A DNA stretch of 64,000 bases, taken from contig NZ_QJTJ01000001.1 in assembly GCF_003217295.1 (NCBI RefSeq), forward strand, positions 1 to 64,000. Direction: 5' to 3'. The position numbers and the translations under genes are program-made. Within the stretch, counting starts at the first letter, position 1, and each line of letters starts with the position of its first letter. Shown here in pieces: positions 16,885 through 25,241 of this stretch. The notes below the pieces were generated by a model, which was given only the letters and a program-made list of their open reading frames with translations, was not told the origin of the DNA and ran no database searches. The stretch comes from Ureibacillus chungkukjangi (GTDB taxonomy: Bacteria; Bacillota; Bacilli; Bacillales_A; Planococcaceae).

Positions 16885-17367
16885 TTAGTTAGCTGTTTTA
16901 ATTGCTACGATACGTACTTCCATATCTCCACCTGGAGTAGTTAATTTTACGATATCATCCACTTTGCGTCCTAATAGAGCTCTCGCGATTGGAGAATCGT
17001 TTGAAATACGACCTTCAAATGGATCGGCTTCAGCAGATCCTACGATTGTATATTCTTCCTCGTCACCTTCTGGTAGTTCAACGAAAGAAACCGTTTTACC
17101 TAAAGTAACAACATCACTTGCACCAGATTCTTCTATGATTATTGCATTACGCAGCATCGATTCGATTGTTGTGATACGTCCTTCAACAAATCCTTGCTCT
17201 TCTTTAGCAGAATCATATTCAGAATTCTCAGATAAATCACCGAAGCTACGAGCAATTTTAATACGCTCTACTACTTCTTTACGTTTAACTGTTTTTAATT
17301 GTTCTAATTCTTCTTCTAGTTTTTGTTTCCCAGCTATAGTCATTGGGTATTGTTTTTCATTTGCCAA
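16885..17367 (-). CDS. greA: Transcription elongation factor GreA
   Basis: GreA rescues backtracked RNA polymerase by stimulating cleavage of the transcript. The 160-residue protein has the N-terminal coiled coil with the tip motif [16 protein letters not shown] (acidic residues that reach the active site) and the C-terminal FKBP-like domain ending in [14 protein letters not shown]. The start codon is TTG at 17367, with AAGGAG 9 bases upstream. It has its own promoter and terminator, so it is probably a single-gene unit. Confidence 0.96.
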   Translation of the reverse strand: MANEKQYPMTIAGKQKLEEELEQLKTVKRKEVVERIKIARSFGDLSENSEYDSAKEEQGFVEGRITTIESMLRNAIIIEESGASDVVTLGKTVSFVELPEGDEEEYTIVGSAEADPFEGRISNDSPIARALLGRKVDDIVKLTTPGGDMEVRIVAIKTAN

Positions 17368-17412
17368 AATAGCTCACTCCTTAAATCATCACGAAATTTT
17401 ACTTGAAACAAT

Positions 17413-17442
17413 ACTATACACACCTTAACAAAGGAAATGCAA
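17413..17442 (-). promoter_or_regulatory. Promoter for greA
   Basis: On the minus strand TTGCAT (17442-17437) and TATAGT (17418-17413) are 18 bases apart and 45 bases from the greA start codon. Confidence 0.5.
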
Positions 17443-17475
17443 TCGTTTTCCATTTTAAGATGTAATAATAAAACC

Positions 17476-17544
17476 CGGTTAGTAGTTAAGCATATGAGGT
17501 AAAAGGACTAAATAGAATCCCTAAACCTACTTAACTAATAACCG
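17476..17544 (-). repeat. Long imperfect inverted repeat between udk and greA
   Basis: Arms of 15 bases (17476-17490 and 17530-17544, one mismatch) enclose 39 bases that contain a second nested pair, AGGT/ACCT. On the minus strand a T-rich stretch follows, so it may end the udk transcript, but the large loop is unusual for a terminator. Confidence 0.55.
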
Positions 17545-17605
17545 AATTTAACTTGTAATCGCAATATTTTTTTATACTAATTAATTCCAATACTCACTCA
17601 TCATA

Positions 17606-18244
17606 TTACACAATTGTTGTAGTTTCAAGAATTGTTTTAATTTTTGTTACCATTAAATCAATTGCAACTTCATTTTCTCCACCTTCAGGGATAATAACAT
17701 CTGCATATCTTTTAGTTGGTTCAATGAATAGATTGTGCATTGGACGAACAGCCGTTAAATATTGATCGATAACAGAATCTATTGTTCTGCCTCGTTCCTT
17801 AATATCTCGCTCAATACGACGAATTATACGTAAATCTGAGTCTGTATCAACAAATAATTTAATATCCATTAAATCTCTTAATCGTTTATCTTCTAATACA
17901 AGGATTCCCTCTAGGATAATAACATCCTTTGGATCTACATGGATGACCTCATCTGCACGTGTGTGATTTACATAGTCATAAACAGGCTTATCAATAGCTT
18001 GTCTTTGTAATAAGCTGTTAACATGCTCTAATAATAAATCGTTATCAAACGCTAGCGGATGATCATAGTTTGTTTTTAGACGTTCTTCAAAAGTTAAATG
18101 ACTTTGATTTTTATAATAGTAATCTTGTTCAATTACAACCACGGAATGCTCACGAAAGACATCATAGATGGCATGAGTCACGCTCGTTTTTCCAGAACAT
18201 GAACCGCCTGCAATCCCTATTACTAAAGGGCGCTTTTTCGACAT
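17606..18244 (-). CDS. udk: Uridine kinase
   Basis: Udk phosphorylates uridine and cytidine in pyrimidine salvage. The 212-residue protein has a P-loop [12 protein letters not shown] at residues 10-21, the substrate-binding EQDYYYK and HPLAFD motifs, and [11 protein letters not shown] in the lid region. AAAGGAG precedes the ATG. It directly follows trhP2, whose stop codon is one base before the udk start region, as in B. subtilis (yrrO-udk-greA). Confidence 0.96.
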   Translation of the reverse strand: MSKKRPLVIGIAGGSCSGKTSVTHAIYDVFREHSVVVIEQDYYYKNQSHLTFEERLKTNYDHPLAFDNDLLLEHVNSLLQRQAIDKPVYDYVNHTRADEVIHVDPKDVIILEGILVLEDKRLRDLMDIKLFVDTDSDLRIIRRIERDIKERGRTIDSVIDQYLTAVRPMHNLFIEPTKRYADVIIPEGGENEVAIDLMVTKIKTILETTTIV

Positions 18245-19522
18245 TTAAATATTCTCCTTTCGCATCATGTTGTAGCTGAACAACGGACGCTCACACTTAA
18301 ATTTTACAATTTGTAATGGATGGTTAGCAATTTCTAGCTCATTACCTTTTTCATCCCAAATTTGACCAACCGTTAATTTGAAGGATTCAATATCAGGACC
18401 AAAGAACTCAACTGTATCTCCAGTTTTAAAGTAATTACGCTGCTGTAGAGTAACCATCTGTGTAGCTTGGTCATAGTCAAGAACTAGACCTGCAAAATCC
18501 CATTTCATTTTAGAGGCATGGTCACCAAACATTTGCTGCTCGTAGCCTGGCTCACCTTCAAAGAAGCTTGATGCCGTTGGACGGTTTGCACAACGATCTA
18601 ATTCTTCAAGCCACTCTTTTTGAATTTTAAAATTATCCGGATCTGCACAATAAGCATCAATTACTTTACGGTAAACAGAAATAACAGTTGCCACATAGTG
18701 AATTGATTTCATGCGACCTTCAACCTTTAACGAATCAATCCCAAGCTCAATCATATGTGGTATAGACTCAATCAGCTTCAAGTCTTTTGGACTCATTGCA
18801 AATGGTGCGTCATCTTCGTTAAATAAAGCCTTTTCCCCACCATCAACCTCTTCATATAAATCATAATCCCAACGGCATGATTGACAGCAGCCGCCACGGT
18901 TTGAGTCACGAGCTGTCATATGATTTGATAATACACAACGACCTGAATAAGCAATACACATCGCACCATGAACGAAGGCTTCGATTTCAATATCTACCTC
19001 TTCCTTCATTTTGAACATTTCTTCTGCACCTACCTCACGTGCTAAAACAACACGATGCAGTCCTTCCTGCTTCCAATACTTCACAGCTTTCCAATTCGAT
19101 AATGACTGCTGTGTTGAAAGATGGATTTCTAGTTTCGGTGCCACGCTGCGACAAGTTTCAATAATTAAAGGGTCTGCAACAATAATACCTCTTACACCGA
19201 CACCTTCAATTGCTTGTAAATACTCCTCTAAGCCAGCCATATTTTCATTATGTGCAAAAATATTAGTTGTTACATAAATAACAGCACCATATTTTTTCGC
19301 AAACTCAACACCTTCACGCATTTCTTCGATGGAGAAGTTGCCTGCATTTGAACGTAAGCCAAATTCTTGACCACCAATAAATACAGCATCAGCACCATAA
19401 TGAACAGCAACTTTTAACTTTTCTAAGCTTCCAGCAGGTGCTAGTAGCTCAGGTTTTTTAGTAATAACACGTTTACCATTTACGGTTTCACGAATTTTTT
19501 CGTTTTCTATTAGCTGTAACAA
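18245..19522 (-). CDS. trhP2: tRNA hydroxylation protein TrhP2 (U32 family)
   Basis: A 425-residue U32 'peptidase' family protein, the YrrO homologue. In B. subtilis this family makes 5-hydroxyuridine at tRNA position 34 rather than acting as a protease. It shows PELLAPAGSLEKLKVAVHYGADAV and the family's iron-sulfur cysteine cluster region, AMCIAYSGRC...GGCCQSCRW. I start at TTG 19522, because AAAGGAG lies 9 bases upstream and the downstream gene must follow the trhP1 stop; the frame is open further (19606) but that part overlaps trhP1. It lies in the trmR-trhP1-trhP2-udk run. Confidence 0.9.
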   Translation of the reverse strand: MLQLIENEKIRETVNGKRVITKKPELLAPAGSLEKLKVAVHYGADAVFIGGQEFGLRSNAGNFSIEEMREGVEFAKKYGAVIYVTTNIFAHNENMAGLEEYLQAIEGVGVRGIIVADPLIIETCRSVAPKLEIHLSTQQSLSNWKAVKYWKQEGLHRVVLAREVGAEEMFKMKEEVDIEIEAFVHGAMCIAYSGRCVLSNHMTARDSNRGGCCQSCRWDYDLYEEVDGGEKALFNEDDAPFAMSPKDLKLIESIPHMIELGIDSLKVEGRMKSIHYVATVISVYRKVIDAYCADPDNFKIQKEWLEELDRCANRPTASSFFEGEPGYEQQMFGDHASKMKWDFAGLVLDYDQATQMVTLQQRNYFKTGDTVEFFGPDIESFKLTVGQIWDEKGNELEIANHPLQIVKFKCERPLFSYNMMRKENI

Positions 19523-19538
19523 GGCAAGGTTCTCCTTT

Positions 19539-20471
19539 CTAATAAACTGTTTCTTTGAAGATAAAGCCTGTATCGAGTGGACGTAATTCTGGTTGAATTT
19601 CTTCAATTTTCTCTAAAAGCTCGTCCTTAATATCATCATAAGCATCTTCACCGGTATCGAAATATGCGTCAATAGCTTGTCGATAACAATTAGTTACCGT
19701 GTTGATGTAACCTTCAGTATGTAGAACACCATCGAATTTTAAGGAATCAATCCCCGCTTCGAAAAGCTCTGTTAATTCATCGATTAGACACATATCATTT
19801 GGAGAAAAAATATGTGTTCCGTTTACATCTTCAAAAATCGGGTATTTATTTTTACGTTCCTTGTCATGTAAGAACATATTTTTATTTGCCTTACGATTTT
19901 CTATTTCCATTACTTCATCACGGTATAAGAAATAGTTCCCTAATAAGGATCTCTTAGATTGGAACATACATGTCATTCCATGTATTTGAACTTGAATTTC
20001 TGGCTGTGCATTTTCTTTAATCTCAATTACTTCATCTAATGAAAGTTCACGAGCAAGGACTGTACGTTTTGCTCCTCGTTCATACCAATAATTTGCTTGG
20101 AACCAGTTCGTCGCAATTGTTTCCGGATTCCAATGTAGAGGTATCGTGATTTCTAATTCACGAACTGCTACTACCACGGCTGGGTCGCCGAAAATTAATG
20201 CATCAACACCAATTCGTTGCATTTCTTTTAAATAATTATCAAGAGCATCAATACGATCATTGTGGAAAATAGCATTAACTGCAACGTATACTTTTTTTCC
20301 AGCCTCATGGATTAGCTTCGTTGCTTTTTCCACGTCACTTACTGAGAACTCACCTGCTAGACGTAAACCAAATTGGTGTTCACCTATAACAAAAGCGTCT
20401 GCGCCCATCTCGATCAATGCACTTATATGATCTACAGACTTTGGTGTCACTAATAATTCAGGTTTTTTCAT
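19539..20471 (-). CDS. trhP1: tRNA hydroxylation protein TrhP1 (U32 family)
   Basis: A 310-residue U32 family protein, homologue of YrrN. It has the N-terminal PELLVTPKSVDHISALIEMGADA and the middle IQIHGMTCMF segment, but is shorter than TrhP2 and lacks the multi-cysteine cluster seen there. In B. subtilis yrrN and yrrO are both linked to tRNA U34 hydroxylation, dependent on prephenate. GAGGTG precedes the ATG; 6 bases separate it from trmR. Confidence 0.88.
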   Translation of the reverse strand: MKKPELLVTPKSVDHISALIEMGADAFVIGEHQFGLRLAGEFSVSDVEKATKLIHEAGKKVYVAVNAIFHNDRIDALDNYLKEMQRIGVDALIFGDPAVVVAVRELEITIPLHWNPETIATNWFQANYWYERGAKRTVLARELSLDEVIEIKENAQPEIQVQIHGMTCMFQSKRSLLGNYFLYRDEVMEIENRKANKNMFLHDKERKNKYPIFEDVNGTHIFSPNDMCLIDELTELFEAGIDSLKFDGVLHTEGYINTVTNCYRQAIDAYFDTGEDAYDDIKDELLEKIEEIQPELRPLDTGFIFKETVY

Positions 20472-20477
20472 AATTCG

Positions 20478-21110
20478 TCACCTCTTCAAACAAATTAGTA
20501 AGCCGTCGCCGACAGGGAAAAATGTACTATCATAATCTGGATGTGCCATTATCCAATCAGCAAAGGTTTTCAAATTGCGAATCATTGTTCTTTTCCGCCT
20601 TGGGACTTCTTTGATATCTAAATCAGATAATCCATGCATGTACATATTATCGATATATAAAATACCGCCCGAGGGTACTAAAGGAGAATACTTTTTAAAA
20701 AAGCGCATGTATTGACCCTTAGCTGCGTCAATAAAAACAGCATCAAAGCTAGATTGAATACTTTCTACATCTACTTCTAATGCATCTCCTTCAATCACTG
20801 TAATACGATTCGCTGCTTCTGAGCGTGCAATAAATTGCTTTGCAAGATCAACTCGTTCTGAATCCCTTTCAACAGTAACAATTGTACAGTTTGGTAAAGT
20901 AATCGCCATGCGTAGCGCAGAATAACCAATGGCTGTCCCTATTTCTAATATACTAGATGGTTTTTGAATACGTAGCAGCTGATTTAATACATCAATACCC
21001 GATAATTGCATAATCGGCACATGATGCTCCTTTGCATACGTTTCCATTTCCATCAATAATTCATTACGAGGCTGAATAAAGGATTCTATGTACGTGTTAG
21101 AAATTTCCAT
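20478..21110 (-). CDS. trmR: tRNA 5-hydroxyuridine methyltransferase TrmR
   Basis: TrmR (YrrM) methylates 5-hydroxyuridine at the tRNA wobble position to 5-methoxyuridine, improving decoding of several codon boxes. The 210-residue class I O-methyltransferase shows ILEIGTAIGYSALRMA (SAM motif I), the metal/SAM acidic motifs TVERDSERV and FDAVFIDAAKGQYM, and YIDNMYMHG. Length fits the family. It is followed by trhP1 and trhP2, the enzymes that make its substrate, so the whole pathway is one transcription unit. Confidence 0.92.
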   Translation of the reverse strand: MEISNTYIESFIQPRNELLMEMETYAKEHHVPIMQLSGIDVLNQLLRIQKPSSILEIGTAIGYSALRMAITLPNCTIVTVERDSERVDLAKQFIARSEAANRITVIEGDALEVDVESIQSSFDAVFIDAAKGQYMRFFKKYSPLVPSGGILYIDNMYMHGLSDLDIKEVPRRKRTMIRNLKTFADWIMAHPDYDSTFFPVGDGLLICLKR

Positions 21111-21333
21111 TCATGTGAACCCCTTTATATTGAAGAATTTATATTTTATTTATGGTAGGAGATTAAAAATAGAGATTTACAATCTACTTCATCCTAAAAA
21201 AACACAACTTATAATATCATGAAAATAGAAGGAAAGCGAATAAATCTTTATTATTCACTGGATGAAAAGCTAGCTTTCTAAACTTTTCGTGAAATAATAA
21301 ATATACTCGTTTCCTTCTAAAGTGTTTTATCTT

Positions 21334-22461
21334 TTATTGATTTAAAAACTTATTGATATTTTGTAAATGTTCATCATACGATTTGGCAAAATGATTATTT
21401 CCTTCAGCATCAGCTAGGAAGTATAAATAATCCGTATCGGTCGGATTAAGTGTCGCTTCAATGGAAATTTTTCCGGCATTTGCTATCGGCCCTGGAGGTA
21501 ATCCTTGAATCACGTAAGTGTTATATGGATTATCCACCTCTAAATCTTCATAAAGTACACGATCTTTATGAGAGCCTAATGCATACAAAACAGTTGGATC
21601 GGTTTGTAATGGCATATTAATATCTAGGCGATTATAAAAGACACTAGCAATTGTTTCACGGTCTGTCTGAGCTGTAGCTTCTTCCTCAAGTAATGAAGCA
21701 AAAGTTAGAAGTTGATGTGCTGTCATCTCTTTCTCTTCTAGTATACTTGCGTACTGCATAACGACATCATTGGTTAATGAAATCATCGTTTCCACAATTT
21801 CCTGTAATGATGGATTTTCTTCGTAGAATGAATAAGTTGAAGGATATAAGTAACCTTCTAATGCATTACGAATACTTCCATTTAAGATCTCCTCGGTAAT
21901 GAGGTCAGGATAAGTACCCATCATATTTTGGATAAATTCAGTACTGTTGACTAATGTCAAAAACTCCTCAGCAGAGTATTGCGTATTTTTTTCGATAATC
22001 CCTGAAATCTGATCCAACGTTAACCCTTCTGGAACTGTTACTGTAAATACAGGCTCACGGTATACTTTCCCAGTTTTTAAGCTTTCGATAATTTCATCAA
22101 GTGTCATAGACTGAGTCATTATATAATCACCGGCTTGGAAATTCGATTCATTCTTAAATTTTGTATAGTATTTAAAAATACGTGCATTTTTAATAATACC
22201 GTTTTCTTCTAAAATAGACGAAATTGTCGAGATTCCCGATCCCATCGGAATTTCTAATGGAATTTCAGTAGTAGCCTCCGGATTAACCGGCTCAAGTGCA
22301 GAAGTCACATAAAAATAACCACTAACTCCTACAATCCCAACAACCAATAAAATAACCAACGTCACTATCGTTACAATCCGACGAACAACTCGTCCTTCTT
22401 TTTTACGTATCGTCATCTTTTCAATCATCTCTTGTTTTTTAGATTCATTATTATTATCCAC
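21334..22461 (-). CDS. mltG: MltG-type endolytic murein transglycosylase
   Basis: MltG cuts nascent peptidoglycan strands at the membrane. The protein (about 375 residues) has a basic N-terminus, one membrane helix, a LysM-like region, and the YceG/MltG catalytic block ASLLEEEATAQ followed by ASVFYNRL and LQTDPTVLYALG; the catalytic Glu is near residue 260. I chose GTG at 22461 because AGGGGG lies 7 bases upstream; a TTG one codon earlier is also possible, and the frame is open to 22530. It is the B. subtilis yrrL position, before trmR. Confidence 0.92.
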   Translation of the reverse strand: MDNNNESKKQEMIEKMTIRKKEGRVVRRIVTIVTLVILLVVGIVGVSGYFYVTSALEPVNPEATTEIPLEIPMGSGISTISSILEENGIIKNARIFKYYTKFKNESNFQAGDYIMTQSMTLDEIIESLKTGKVYREPVFTVTVPEGLTLDQISGIIEKNTQYSAEEFLTLVNSTEFIQNMMGTYPDLITEEILNGSIRNALEGYLYPSTYSFYEENPSLQEIVETMISLTNDVVMQYASILEEKEMTAHQLLTFASLLEEEATAQTDRETIASVFYNRLDINMPLQTDPTVLYALGSHKDRVLYEDLEVDNPYNTYVIQGLPPGPIANAGKISIEATLNPTDTDYLYFLADAEGNNHFAKSYDEHLQNINKFLNQ

Positions 22462-22518
22462 CAACGTACCCCCTAACATCTCCCTAATATGATACAAGAA
22501 AATACAAATGGTGACAAC

Positions 22519-22552
22519 AAAACCCGCCACATCTTCAGATGTGACGGGTTTT
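22519..22552. terminator. Terminator-like hairpin just upstream of mltG
   Basis: AAAACCCG-x-CACATC and its complement form a 15-pair stem with a 4-base loop and T runs on both strands. It lies 58 bases before the mltG start. It could end transcription through the repeat array, or attenuate mltG. Confidence 0.7.
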
Positions 22553-22586
22553 ACCTACGCCGAAAGCTTGCGACAGGTGCAATAAA

Positions 22587-22936
22587 CTTAGATGTAGCCT
22601 ATTGCACCAAACACTTTCTATTACTACTTTCCTTGCAGTTTCTCGATTCACCAGGTAGCAATGCATGTGTCATTGCTACGATCCAAGCAGTTTCTCTCTC
22701 CACATGGTAGCAAAACTTCCTCTATTGCGACGTTCCAACCAGTAATTCATTCCACATGGTGGCAAAGTGCTTTCTATTGCTACGGTTCAACCAATTTCTC
22801 TCTCTACACGGTAGCAAAGTACTCTCTATTGCTACGATCCCAGCAGTTTCTCTCTCCACACGGTAACAAAGCACACTCTATTACTACGATTCAAACAGTT
22901 TCTCTCTCCACGCGGTAACAAAAAACTCGCCCCACC
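22587..22936. repeat. Tandem array of 52-bp repeats
   Basis: Five complete units of exactly 52 bp run from 22639 to 22898 (starts 22639, 22691, 22743, 22795, 22847). A decayed unit lies before them (22587-22638) and a truncated one after (22899-~22936). The common core is TTTCTCTCTCCACAYGGTAG followed by CAAA, ~10 variable bases, CTCTATTGCTACGATYC and AAGCAG. GTAGCAA and TTGCTAC within each unit are inverted complements. There are no spacers, so it is not CRISPR. Open frames crossing it change frame every unit because 52 is not a multiple of three, so it is non-coding. The rest of the 600-base mltG upstream gap shows nothing else. Confidence 0.9.
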
Positions 22937-23001
22937 TTTCCAAAGCACACACTCCCTCAAAACCATCCTCTATGTTCAGCAAGAACCAATCGCGCGGAAA
23001 A

Positions 23002-23046
23002 CAAAAAACTGGTCGAAAAGTATTTTACTAATACTTTTTCGACCAG
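23002..23046 (-). terminator. Terminator after the two-domain DUF1292 gene
   Basis: A 16-pair stem with one bulged A (arms 23009-23024 and 23030-23046), followed on the minus strand by TTTTTTGTTTT. It begins 12 bases after the stop codon. Confidence 0.88.
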
Positions 23047-23057
23047 CCTTATTCATT

Positions 23058-23585
23058 TTATTTTTGATTTAACGATGCTAGCTCTTGTTCAACTTTTTCC
23101 CATTCTTCATCAGTTTCGATCGGTAATAGGTCTTGAACTTCACCTTTTTCACCCGCAATATAGCAGGCTGCAAAAATCTCGCCGATTTCCATATTTTCTT
23201 GGTCTGCAAAAGTATAAAGAATATAGGATTTATTAAACTCTTCTAATTCAAAACGATGGATTACTTCACACACAACCTCTTTACCGTTTTCATCTGAAAT
23301 GGTAAAGAAATCTTCTTCGCCATCTCCAAATTCAGCGATTAGGGTGTTTAGGACTTCATCTACCATTTCCCACTCTTCTTCTGTTTCCAGAGATGTGAAA
23401 TCTGTCATTTGACCGTTCTCATCTAACTCAAAACGAAGTGCTGACACTTCCTCGCTATCATTTCCAGCCTCATCAACTATTGAATATAACACATAAGAAT
23501 GGTCATCACTATCAAATGTAATAATCGCTCTACACTCTTGTTCTGTACCATCCTCTAATTGAATTTTAAAATTTTGCTCATCCAT
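23058..23585 (-). CDS. Two-domain DUF1292 protein
   Basis: A 175-residue acidic protein made of two DUF1292 (YrzB-type) units in tandem, roughly residues 1-85 and 92-175. Each has an N-terminal beta strand with 'EDGTEQECRAIITFD' or 'ENGKEVVCEVIHRFE', then SYVLYSIVD or SYILYTFAD, and a closing acidic helix (EEEWEMVDEVL, DEEWEKVEQEL). YrzB-family proteins usually have one unit and no known function. ATG 23585 is used, with GGAGGTG 6 bases upstream. It lies between yrzB and mltG, where B. subtilis has no gene. Confidence 0.85.
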   Translation of the reverse strand: MDEQNFKIQLEDGTEQECRAIITFDSDDHSYVLYSIVDEAGNDSEEVSALRFELDENGQMTDFTSLETEEEWEMVDEVLNTLIAEFGDGEEDFFTISDENGKEVVCEVIHRFELEEFNKSYILYTFADQENMEIGEIFAACYIAGEKGEVQDLLPIETDEEWEKVEQELASLNQK

Positions 23586-23764
23586 ATTAGGCACCTCCAT
23601 ATTTTGATTAATAATATCTTTGCAAATAGCAGTATTATTTTATATCAATCCCCTAAATTTGCTGCTTCTTATCAGCAAGAGGAGAAAAACAGCTCGGCCA
23701 AAAAGAGGCAAAGCACCTGTTACAACTTCAAGGTATTTTTTAAAAACATATGCTTCTATAAGCT

Positions 23765-23796
23765 AAAAAAGGTAGGCAAATTTACGCCTACCTTTT
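23765..23796 (-). terminator. Terminator after yrzB
   Basis: AAAAGGTAGGC and GCCTACCTTTT pair around an 8-base loop, with a run of six T on the minus strand. It is 11 bases past the yrzB stop. The remaining ~170 bases to the next gene show no coding signal. Confidence 0.85.
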
Positions 23797-23806
23797 CATT
23801 TAGTTA

Positions 23807-24112
23807 TTATTCTTCTTCTTCGTCTAATTGATCTTCAAGTTGGTTTAAAACTTCTTCAATTAAATCCCATTCAGCTTCAGTTTCGATCGGTTCTAATTCT
23901 CCGTCTTCACCGTTTTCTGATGGAGTAAACGCAGAAGCAAAGATTTCGATTTGGCCTTCATCATCTTCTTCTGCACCAACTAAAGAATAAAGTACATATG
24001 ATTTACCAAAATCTTCTGAGTCGAAAGTATGGATTACTTCGCATAACTGCTCGTTACCATTTTCGTCTACGATTGTAATATTTCGTTGTTCGTGATCGTG
24101 TTCTTGTACCAT
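23807..24112 (-). CDS. yrzB: YrzB, single DUF1292 protein
   Basis: A 101-residue acidic protein with one DUF1292 unit: [32 protein letters not shown], and a C-terminal helix [14 protein letters not shown] ending in a run of Glu. Function is unknown in the family. Position matches B. subtilis yrzL-yrrK-yrzB. The adjacent two-domain protein looks like a duplicated and fused relative. The gene follows a 265-base gap that contains a promoter-like pair and a hairpin. Confidence 0.88.
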   Translation of the reverse strand: MVQEHDHEQRNITIVDENGNEQLCEVIHTFDSEDFGKSYVLYSLVGAEEDDEGQIEIFASAFTPSENGEDGELEPIETEAEWDLIEEVLNQLEDQLDEEEE

Positions 24113-24203
24113 TATTGGTCACCTCTTCATTAATTTTTAACTTTGCTACATCTCTAGTGCGAAAGTTTATTTGCTCTTTGTTACTCGTTAACAAGCAGTG
24201 AAT

Positions 24204-24233
24204 ATATTACACTGTCATACACGTTTGCAGCAA
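24204..24233 (-). promoter_or_regulatory. Candidate promoter for yrzB
   Basis: On the minus strand TTGCTG (24233-24228) and TAATAT (24209-24204) are 18 bases apart, 90 bases before the yrzB ATG. The match is moderate. Confidence 0.35.
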
Positions 24234-24241
24234 GCTATAAC

Positions 24242-24280
24242 CCTTGAGCTTGTTACAATTTGATGTTAACTTGCTCAAGG
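24242..24280 (-). repeat. Hairpin between ruvX and yrzB
   Basis: CCTTGAGC (24242-24249) and GCTCAAGG (24273-24280) are perfect inverted octamers. A symmetric two-base interruption on each side is followed by an inner GTTA/TAAC pair. There is no T run after it on the minus strand, so it looks more like an RNA structure or protein site than a standard terminator. Confidence 0.5.
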
Positions 24281-24377
24281 ATATAATAATTGCCTTGTAC
24301 GATAAACTTCGGTCATTGGCATTTGCCCATGCCTCAAACTCGAGGAGCAAAAGAATTAACTTTCAAGAAATTGAAAC

Positions 24378-24794
24378 TTAGTTCTTACTATCTAGATATC
24401 CTTGTAGGATCATTACAGCCGCCATCTTGTCGATTACTAGTTTGCGCTTTTTACGGCTAACATCAGCTTCGATAAGCATACGCTCTGCAGCCATAGTTGT
24501 TAATCGCTCATCCCACAGTTTAACAGGTAATTGGAAGGTTTCTTCTAATAATGCTTTATAATTATTAGAGGCTTCTCCACGAGGGCCGACTGTATTATTC
24601 ATATTCTTTGGAAAACCTACCACAAATTCGGTAACAGCATATTCCTTCACAAGCTCTTTTATACGGTCAATACCAAAATCGCCTGATTCTTCGTTAATTT
24701 TTACAGTCTCAATTCCTTGTGCTGTCCAGCCTAACGCATCACTAATTGCAACGCCGACTGTTTTTGAACCTACGTCTAAACCCATGATTCTCAT
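24378..24794 (-). CDS. ruvX: Holliday-junction resolvase-like RuvX/YqgF
   Basis: A 138-residue RNase H-fold protein of the YqgF/RuvX family, thought to act in pre-16S rRNA 5' processing. The active-site motifs are present: [15 protein letters not shown] at the N-terminus, VVGFPKNMN, and [13 protein letters not shown]. It is preceded by the IreB-family gene with a 9-base gap, the usual alaS-yrzL-yrrK order. Confidence 0.94.
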   Translation of the reverse strand: MRIMGLDVGSKTVGVAISDALGWTAQGIETVKINEESGDFGIDRIKELVKEYAVTEFVVGFPKNMNNTVGPRGEASNNYKALLEETFQLPVKLWDERLTTMAAERMLIEADVSRKKRKLVIDKMAAVMILQGYLDSKN

Positions 24795-24802
24795 AGTTAC
24801 TT

Positions 24803-25069
24803 TTATGCCTCGTTATTCATCTTAATATAAAACTTTACTAGCTCTTCAAGAATTTCATCTCGCTCAAGCTTACGTATTAGATTTCTTGCATCCTGATGGC
24901 GAGGGATATATGCCGGATCACCAGATAAAAGATACCCTACGATTTGATTTGTAGGATTATACCCCTTCTCCTCTAGTGAAGAGTACACCTTCAGCATCAC
25001 TTGCTTTACTTCTTGTTCCATTGATTCTTCTGGGAAACTAAATTTCATTGTTTTATCAAACGAACTCAA
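24803..25069 (-). CDS. yrzL: IreB-family regulatory phosphoprotein (YrzL, DUF965)
   Basis: An 88-residue protein beginning [10 protein letters not shown] (formyl-Met at the TTG start) and containing the family block [22 protein letters not shown] followed by [15 protein letters not shown]. The enterococcal homologue IreB is phosphorylated by a Ser/Thr kinase and affects cephalosporin resistance; the role in bacilli is open. I start at TTG 25069 because GAGGTG lies 6 bases before it and B. subtilis YrzL starts SSFDKTMKF; the frame opens earlier at 25105. Confidence 0.93.
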   Translation of the reverse strand: MSSFDKTMKFSFPEESMEQEVKQVMLKVYSSLEEKGYNPTNQIVGYLLSGDPAYIPRHQDARNLIRKLERDEILEELVKFYIKMNNEA

Positions 25070-25211
25070 GACCAGCACCTCGCTTTCAGAAATTAGGAAA
25101 TGCAACGACGTACTACATCCCCGTTTTCTTTATTATAACTTATTATTGTTTGCAATCAAATATTGGAATGGTATTCTTACCATTTTTTACATGAAGTAAA
25201 TTTGCAATATG

Positions 25212-25241
25212 AAAATTTCACTCTTCTATTGAGGTGAAATT
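25212..25241 (-). terminator. Terminator after alaS
   Basis: AATTTCAC and GTGAAATT pair on the minus strand over 8 bases with a 12-base loop, followed by TTTTC. The alaS stop codon lies in its upstream arm. The T tract is weak, so read-through into yrzL is likely. Confidence 0.5.

Noticed and set aside
16964-17428. 154-codon plus-strand frame over greA
   Set aside because: Serine-rich antisense shadow of greA, without start signals.
22489-22918. Open frames (73 and 85 codons) running through the 52-bp repeats
   Set aside because: The period is not a multiple of three, there is no ribosome site, and the peptides show no constant pattern; they are by-products of the repeat.
22587-22936. CRISPR array
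   Set aside because: The repeated unit is contiguous with no unique spacers, and no cas genes are near.
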